Assembly (NCBI GenBank): GCA_946803715.1
Contig: CAMPET010000044.1
Span: forward strand, 190,669-254,668
Direction of reading: 5' to 3'
DNA: 64,000 bases
DNA from: Beroe ovata
Lineage: Eukaryota > Ctenophora > Nuda > Beroida > Beroidae
Shown here: positions 59,101 to 64,000 of the stretch, piece by piece
How the letters are laid out: every line of letters begins with the position of its first letter
Position numbering within the stretch: position 1 is the stretch's first letter
Program-made: the position numbers and the translations under genes
Notes under the pieces: model-generated
The model's input: only the letters and a program-made list of their open reading frames with translations
Told to the model about the DNA's origin: nothing
Databases searched by the model: none

Positions 59101-60027
59101 TTATTTTCGCCTGCTATTGGACATGATGGACAGTATTCTTATGAAGAGGTTGATAGTTGACATGTAGATACCAATACTCATGGATATGGGATCATACTGT
59201 ATATAGTGGGGCATGCGCTCACATTGCTGTACAATTTGCTGAGTTTGATATAACATCAGTGCAGAGAATAGAACAATTCCTCCATAAACAGCAATTGTAT
59301 ATAATCCACCGCCAAGAGCAGTCTTCTGTGGAACAAAGGCTGAGGCTAGAGTTGCTGCAGCAACTGCACAAAAACCCATCATAAGAGGACCTGACATTTT
59401 CAAGTACTGTTCTGAAGGAGCAGTAACTGCTGCTGCTGTTAATCCAAACACCAAAGCACCAGTGTACATGGCAGCACGAGATACAATCGGTCCACCAAGG
59501 TGCATCATTGGTCCAAGTAGAATTCCTATCATGGCATACAAACCCCCAGCAAGAGCATGTTTGACAAGCATATTTTCTCCAGTATATGGCAAACTGTGTT
59601 GAACACTGTTGATAGTAACCTGGGCCCCAATGAACCCAATAATAGACAAGACAGGATGTTTAGCTATCAGATTTTGAAGGCCAACAAAATTTTTAGTGGC
59701 AACCATTGTTGCTCCAGTGACAGCCAAACCAAGGCCAAAGTAAGTATATGTACCTTGCATGCGACTCCTCACATAATCAGGCCAGACAACAGAACGTGCT
59801 AAAGCACTCAATCCAAAGGACTCTGGATTTAGCCCAACTAAACACATTGAAGTGCCACCAATGATGGCTGAACCACCAAGAAAAACTTTGCCATAGAACT
59901 CCCAATCTCTCTTCACAGCTGTTTTTGGCTTAACTCTGGGAATTGCCCTAGCATGTGTGCGAAGATTTGCAAGACAAGTCTTCAATACTGGAGTCTTTGT
60001 TGTTACCAAAGTTAATCTGGACAGCAT
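59101..60027 (-). CDS. GHITM: GHITM / TMBIM5 mitochondrial inner-membrane protein
   Basis: GHITM is the mitochondrial member of the Bax inhibitor-1 (TMBIM) family. It sits in the inner membrane and is implicated in cristae structure and Ca2+/H+ exchange. The single-exon frame is 308 residues (human 345). The first 40 residues are basic and free of acidic residues (presequence). Seven to eight hydrophobic segments follow from about residue 48. Family marks include RDWEFYGKVFLGGSAIIGG, LARSVVWPDYVRSRMQGTY, TYFGLGLAVTGA, LPYTGENMLVKHALAGGLYA and, at the end, YDPISMSIGIYMSTINLFIR followed by a basic tail (human YDPINSMLSIYMDTLNIFMR and NRKK). The lack of introns is unusual among its neighbours and could reflect retroposition or intron loss. 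On the minus strand the stop codon overlaps an AATAAA hexamer. Confidence 0.95.
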   Translation of the reverse strand: MLSRLTLVTTKTPVLKTCLANLRTHARAIPRVKPKTAVKRDWEFYGKVFLGGSAIIGGTSMCLVGLNPESFGLSALARSVVWPDYVRSRMQGTYTYFGLGLAVTGATMVATKNFVGLQNLIAKHPVLSIIGFIGAQVTINSVQHSLPYTGENMLVKHALAGGLYAMIGILLGPMMHLGGPIVSRAAMYTGALVFGLTAAAVTAPSEQYLKMSGPLMMGFCAVAAATLASAFVPQKTALGGGLYTIAVYGGIVLFSALMLYQTQQIVQQCERMPHYIQYDPISMSIGIYMSTINLFIRILSIMSNSRRK

Positions 60028-61240
60028 AGCTGAAATGATGAGGGGTTATGAAGATTCCATCATTTATAGAAATAATGTAACATTCATGATGTTAACAGGA
60101 CATGATTCGCCTTATAGGCTCATCAGCTGTCTCGAATTTGATAGTAATAAGTAGTGGAATTTAATTTAATGGAATGTGAAATGAAAATCTATTTACATAT
60201 CTTTTCATATGATATCCAAATCAACAGATTGGCTCTTCAAAGTCACAGCTCAGAGAATGTGATTTTACTACTTGATGCAAAGTACCTACCCATCATGGAC
60301 CATACCAATAAAAAGATTTGGACGAAGTGATCAAAAATATATACTGACTATTGGAACATAACTAGGAGTGTGACCCAACCTGCAGCAAAATAGAAAAGGG
60401 TAGTACATCAGCGGTCTAGCATCGCCAGACAACATATTTGTTTTTGATAGATTTGCGTTATGCTGGGTAACTGTAAGCTCTTGCTAATTGGGTTGGCGAT
60501 GCTAAGCTCTCGCCCCTCTGACGCGATATAATAGGTCTATTGTAAAACACTGTGCACACGTTGCGCGCCTCTAAGTTCTACTCAGTGAACTGAGAAGTCG
60601 TAAAAATGACTGCAGAGACGCGCAGCGCGCACGGAGTATTTGGGACACGCAGCGCGGAAACATAAAAAAGTATCTATTTGTCCCAAGAATGCACGCGCTT
60701 GCGAGAATCAGGTCAAGTAACATCGGACAAGATTTGCCGAATTTTCTTTGTTGCGCCGCGCGTAATTTCAAAGTTCAGACGAATTAAAAATCATTAGCCG
60801 GATTTTTAAAGTAATTTGAATATCAGCCAGATAATTTTTGCATTTGTATGGCGCAATTCACTCATCCACAGGCAATGTTTGGCTGAATCATATGAACTTT
60901 GATTGAGAATTTTCATCATCAATCATCAGTAGCGATTTTACGAGTTTTTGTATCTTGTCTAGAAGTCAAAGAACAATTGATAATATTGGGCAAACATAAT
61001 CTTTCACGGTGTTAAACTCTTGACAACACAACAATAATAAATATATACTGTCTAAAAACTATCACTTGTCTTTATTTAATGCCTTGTCTATTAATGAAGA
61101 AAATATGTATTTGATAGTTGTGGGGTATTAAATGTTAAATTCAATTCAATTCAATCCTCAGATAGACATATTTAGCTTGAAAGAATTACATTCCTTCGAA
61201 AGTCATATGTATCAACTTGATTCTGTATTCTGCAGGTGTT
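60028..61240. promoter_or_regulatory. Divergent GHITM/SRC upstream region
   Basis: The two genes point away from each other across 1.2 kb. A CG-rich patch (about 60545-60775) contains TTGCGCGC then AGTTCTACTCAGTGAACTG, also seen upstream of XAB2, and several GCGCGC tracts. The GHITM-proximal 500 bp and the SRC-proximal 450 bp are AT-rich. A pyrimidine tract and CAG at 61231-61233 just before the SRC ATG could be an acceptor, so SRC may have an upstream non-coding exon here. Confidence 0.45.
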
Positions 61241-63449
61241 ATGGGATGTATTTTATCCAAAGAAAAGCAAACTGAACAGAATGGTGGAAGTGAGCATATT
61301 CCTTTGCCACCTGCTACCCCAGTTAAACGTATAACATCTTTTTAACTATGCTACCACTCTTTCCTGTAAGAGTTCGTGTCTCATAAATTTTCAATAACAT
61401 TCTCATTTCTCAGCCAAGGAAGACAATTCAGTTATAGCACTTTTTCCTTATCAGCAAAGAACAGTCTCAGATATTAGCTTTGAAAAGGTGATTTTTACAA
61501 TTAAGCACAATTCGCTTCAAAACTACTGGTCTACTAATAGAATGCATTTCATAAAAATTACTTGCTCAGGATGATATTTTGATTGTGCTAGACAAAAGCA
61601 ATGTTGACTGGTGGAAAGCTAGAAACACAAGGACAAGGAAGGAGGGATACATTCCTTCAAATCATGTTGCTTCAGTGCACAGTTTGGAAGCAAAGCCGTA
61701 CGTTTAATTTCATTTGAACTTATTTTCATTCCTCATTACCATCTTTTCTGCAATTATTTTGAATTCCATTCCAGTTGGTACTTTGGTATGATCAAGCGAA
61801 GTGATAGTGAATCATATCTCAAGAATGCTGAAGCAGGAACATTCTTGGTCAGAGAGAGTGAGACCAGGCCTGGTACATTGTCACTCTCTGTAAGAGCAGA
61901 GAATTCACCAGAAGGTGCGCCCGTCATCAAACACTTCTGTATCAGAACGAAGACTGGGACTGGAGAAGTGTTTATCAGCAACAAGATAGAATTCCCATCA
62001 GTACACGACCTCATTGCCTACTACAGACAGCATAAAGGTGTGTCAGAGAGAGTATTGGAAACTGTGTCACTATATAATATACATCCTATTCCCATGTGAA
62101 TAAGTATGATATATACACACAATTATAGATATCTTCTTATGAGTTATATCATTTCATCACTATGTATTATGGTGATTCATTAAGTGCACTTGTAATGCAT
62201 GTTAAGACCCACTCTAGATCTATAGAGTGTATGTGACATGTAAGTTGCGCACTTTACAGTGAAAGCTTATTCAACTTGTACTTATAAAGCATAGTGCAGG
62301 CTCTTACACTATACACTCAGTGTAATGTCTAATTATGGGGTGCGTGGCGGTATGTTAGCTGCTGTGTGGTACCCTTAGTATGGGTGATTCGGGTGACAGG
62401 TGATAGACATAATTATCATGTTCTTAATAGATTGCTATACACCCTATACAACATTATGTAGACTATCCTAAAAACTCAACATATGTGAACTAAATCCTGA
62501 ATAATCTTCCGTATTGTATTTTTAAAAGAATCCTAGTTTTCTTGTGTGTAGTAGATCAAATATACAATAAATATTTGCACTAACTCTAATAAATAATAAA
62601 NGGGCTGTCTATACGACTGATGTACGCTTGCCCCAAGGAGGGTGTTACACCGGAAACAGACGGATTGGCACATGATGTCTGGGAGATTAACCGTGCCACT
62701 ATTCAACTTCAAGAGAGATTGGGCCAGGGCTGCTTCGGAGAGGTTAGTTGAGGTAGTGTAGTCTTGTCACTTGTACAAATCGGAGTAAATGGCGGATAGA
62801 TACGCCATTATACAACGGCCCGTATGTATGTACAGTTTACAGTGTACAGTGTTCACTAATAGAGAATTTTACTGTAGTGTATACAATGTGTACTACACAG
62901 TACACACACTGGTCAGTATATTGGTATGTTGGTATCACTGTGGGAGTCTCCCGACCTAGCGTCCACCCTGGTTTGCTGCCGCCGACCTAGCGTCCGCCGA
63001 CCTAGCGTCCGCCGACCTAGCGTCCGGCCCCCATCACCGCTAACCGTATTATAGCGTTCATTACTGCTGATGAGTTAAATCCCATGTGCCATGGTGAATA
63101 GAGTATGTAGTAAAACATTACATCAATGTTCTCATTGACTCTGCAACAGGTGCTTCTATAATCAATATCCCTCTCATTTTTAATTACGAAGAGCTTTTGT
63201 GCTTTCTGAGCTGCTATGAGCTTATTTCATCTAACTACCTATTTGAGAATTTATCTCTGATTATCCTCAATTGCACGTGCAAATGACGCGCAGGTTTGGG
63301 CTGGCACGTGGAACAATTCTGTCCGTGTGGCAGTGAAGACGATGAAGGAGGGAACCATGGACGCAGATAAGTTTCTGGAGGAGGCTAATGTGATGAAGAG
63401 ACTCAGGCATCAGCATGTGCTCCAACTCAAGGCCATCTGCTCGAGAGAG
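61241..63449 (+). CDS. Src-family tyrosine kinase (partial, runs past the window end)
   Basis: Membrane-attached non-receptor tyrosine kinase. Exons join in phase: 61241-61328, 61414-61487, 61570-61697, 61775-62037, 62603-62742 and 63294-63449. MGCILSKEK gives an N-myristoylation Gly2 and palmitoylation Cys3. The SH3 begins [10 protein letters not shown] and includes DWWKAR and GYIPSNHVA. The SH2 begins [15 protein letters not shown] and has the phosphotyrosine pocket GTFLVRESE. The linker [12 protein letters not shown] leads to the kinase Gly-loop [14 protein letters not shown], the catalytic Lys ([13 protein letters not shown]) and the alpha-C Glu ([13 protein letters not shown]). This order and GQGCFGEVW mark the Src family. 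The sequence ends before the catalytic loop, activation-loop Tyr and C-terminal regulatory Tyr. The acceptor of exon 5 contains an N at 62601, so its AG is inferred. I cannot say which vertebrate SFK it corresponds to. Confidence 0.93.
62945..63027. repeat. Minisatellite in SRC intron, 15-bp unit
   Basis: The unit CCGACCTAGCGTCCG occurs four times, the first separated from the rest by 19 bp of related sequence. CG-rich compared with the surrounding intron. Confidence 0.85.
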
Positions 63450-63964
63450 GTTGGTGCTTGTTTGTTTGTTTGTTGTTTGTTGTTTGTTTGTGTGTGTGTT
63501 GATATGAATGAAAACACTTTGAAATGCATACATACTACCTGTACAGAGTGACTTAATAAACACCAAGTGTTAAACTCAGTATAGCTATAGGTACCCACCA
63601 AAAGGCAAAGTTCACTCGCATCCATTTGTCACCACTCAGTACTCATTCAATAGAATCTGATATTTAGCATCACTTTTTCATTCCACGTTTCCCTCGGTTA
63701 ACTACTATATGAGATGCATGTCACGCGAAGGAAGAGGAAACATGAAAAACCTAACTTCAGTGTGACTGGCGGTATCATGAAAGTTGAAACTTCAACTCCT
63801 CATTGCGTGTGTACGGTGTAATCAAGTTTCTTGTATATTGAAATGTACGTGTGTTTCAAATAACGTGTTTCATCAGAATTCGGAATTACTGAATGCCAGG
63901 GGGGTAGTGAACCAAATCTTTAACAGTTACCTTGAATTGTTCTAGAAAATTCTGTACTTATACG

Positions 63965-64000
63965 GAATCCAACACACACACACACACACACACACACACA
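63965..64000. repeat. CA microsatellite at the window end
   Basis: A (CA)n tract runs off the window inside a SRC intron. Confidence 0.9.

Noticed and set aside
62038-62099. SRC terminating after the SH2 domain
   Set aside because: The extra residues lie beyond a clear GTGTGT donor; the next exon continues the SH2 end and linker in phase.
1-64000. CRISPR arrays, phage or bacterial operons
   Set aside because: Exon-intron genes and animal protein families throughout; the tandem repeats lack the uniform spacer structure of CRISPR.

Overview
This window is animal nuclear DNA. Genes are split by short introns (about 50-600 bp) with GT/AG junctions. The gene set is metazoan: a Src-family tyrosine kinase with a myristoylation signal, TIMM29, USP30, CXXC1/CFP1, XAB2, GHITM and UFD1. 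TTAGGG-type arrays are present. Protein divergence from vertebrate orthologues and the compact introns fit an early-branching invertebrate such as a sponge. That placement is an inference; no single gene proves it.

Layout. Positions 1-23256 hold no gene I can support. This stretch contains microsatellites, short minisatellites, a roughly 170-bp tandem duplication, a perfect 20-bp hairpin and, most notably, about 28 CACGTG hexamers, many extended to TCACGTGA. From 23257 to 60027 eleven genes all lie on the minus strand. Reading upward in coordinate they are UFD1, CXXC1, USP30, TIMM29, an intronless 1907-residue polytopic membrane protein with repeated Trp-Arg motifs, a small basic protein resembling mitochondrial ribosomal mS26, XAB2/SYF1, a small possible ciliary protein, a GON7-like protein, a PHD/zinc-finger/AT-hook/MADF chromatin-type protein, and GHITM. 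SRC begins at 61241 on the plus strand, divergent from GHITM, and runs off the window end inside its kinase domain.

Between XAB2 and the next gene (48963-49912) is a cluster of fold-back DNA: a 44-bp palindrome, an imperfect inverted repeat, a 73-bp inverted-repeat pair bracketing an interstitial telomere-like array, and a spacer-less 518-bp palindrome that starts directly after an assembly N.

Functionally, three recognised genes and one tentative one are mitochondrial (USP30 on the outer membrane, TIMM29 and GHITM at the inner membrane, the mS26-like protein in the ribosome). Two concern chromatin (CXXC1 and the PHD-MADF protein), one splicing and repair (XAB2), one ubiquitin extraction (UFD1), one possibly tRNA modification (GON7-like) and one signalling (SRC). 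The strongest candidates for something undescribed are the Trp-Arg-repeat membrane protein (34752-40475), the PHD-to-MADF fusion architecture (52215-58621), a CXXC1 orthologue with no CXXC domain, and the fold-back cluster. Exon coordinates were worked out by hand from splice sites and reading-frame phase and could be off by a base.
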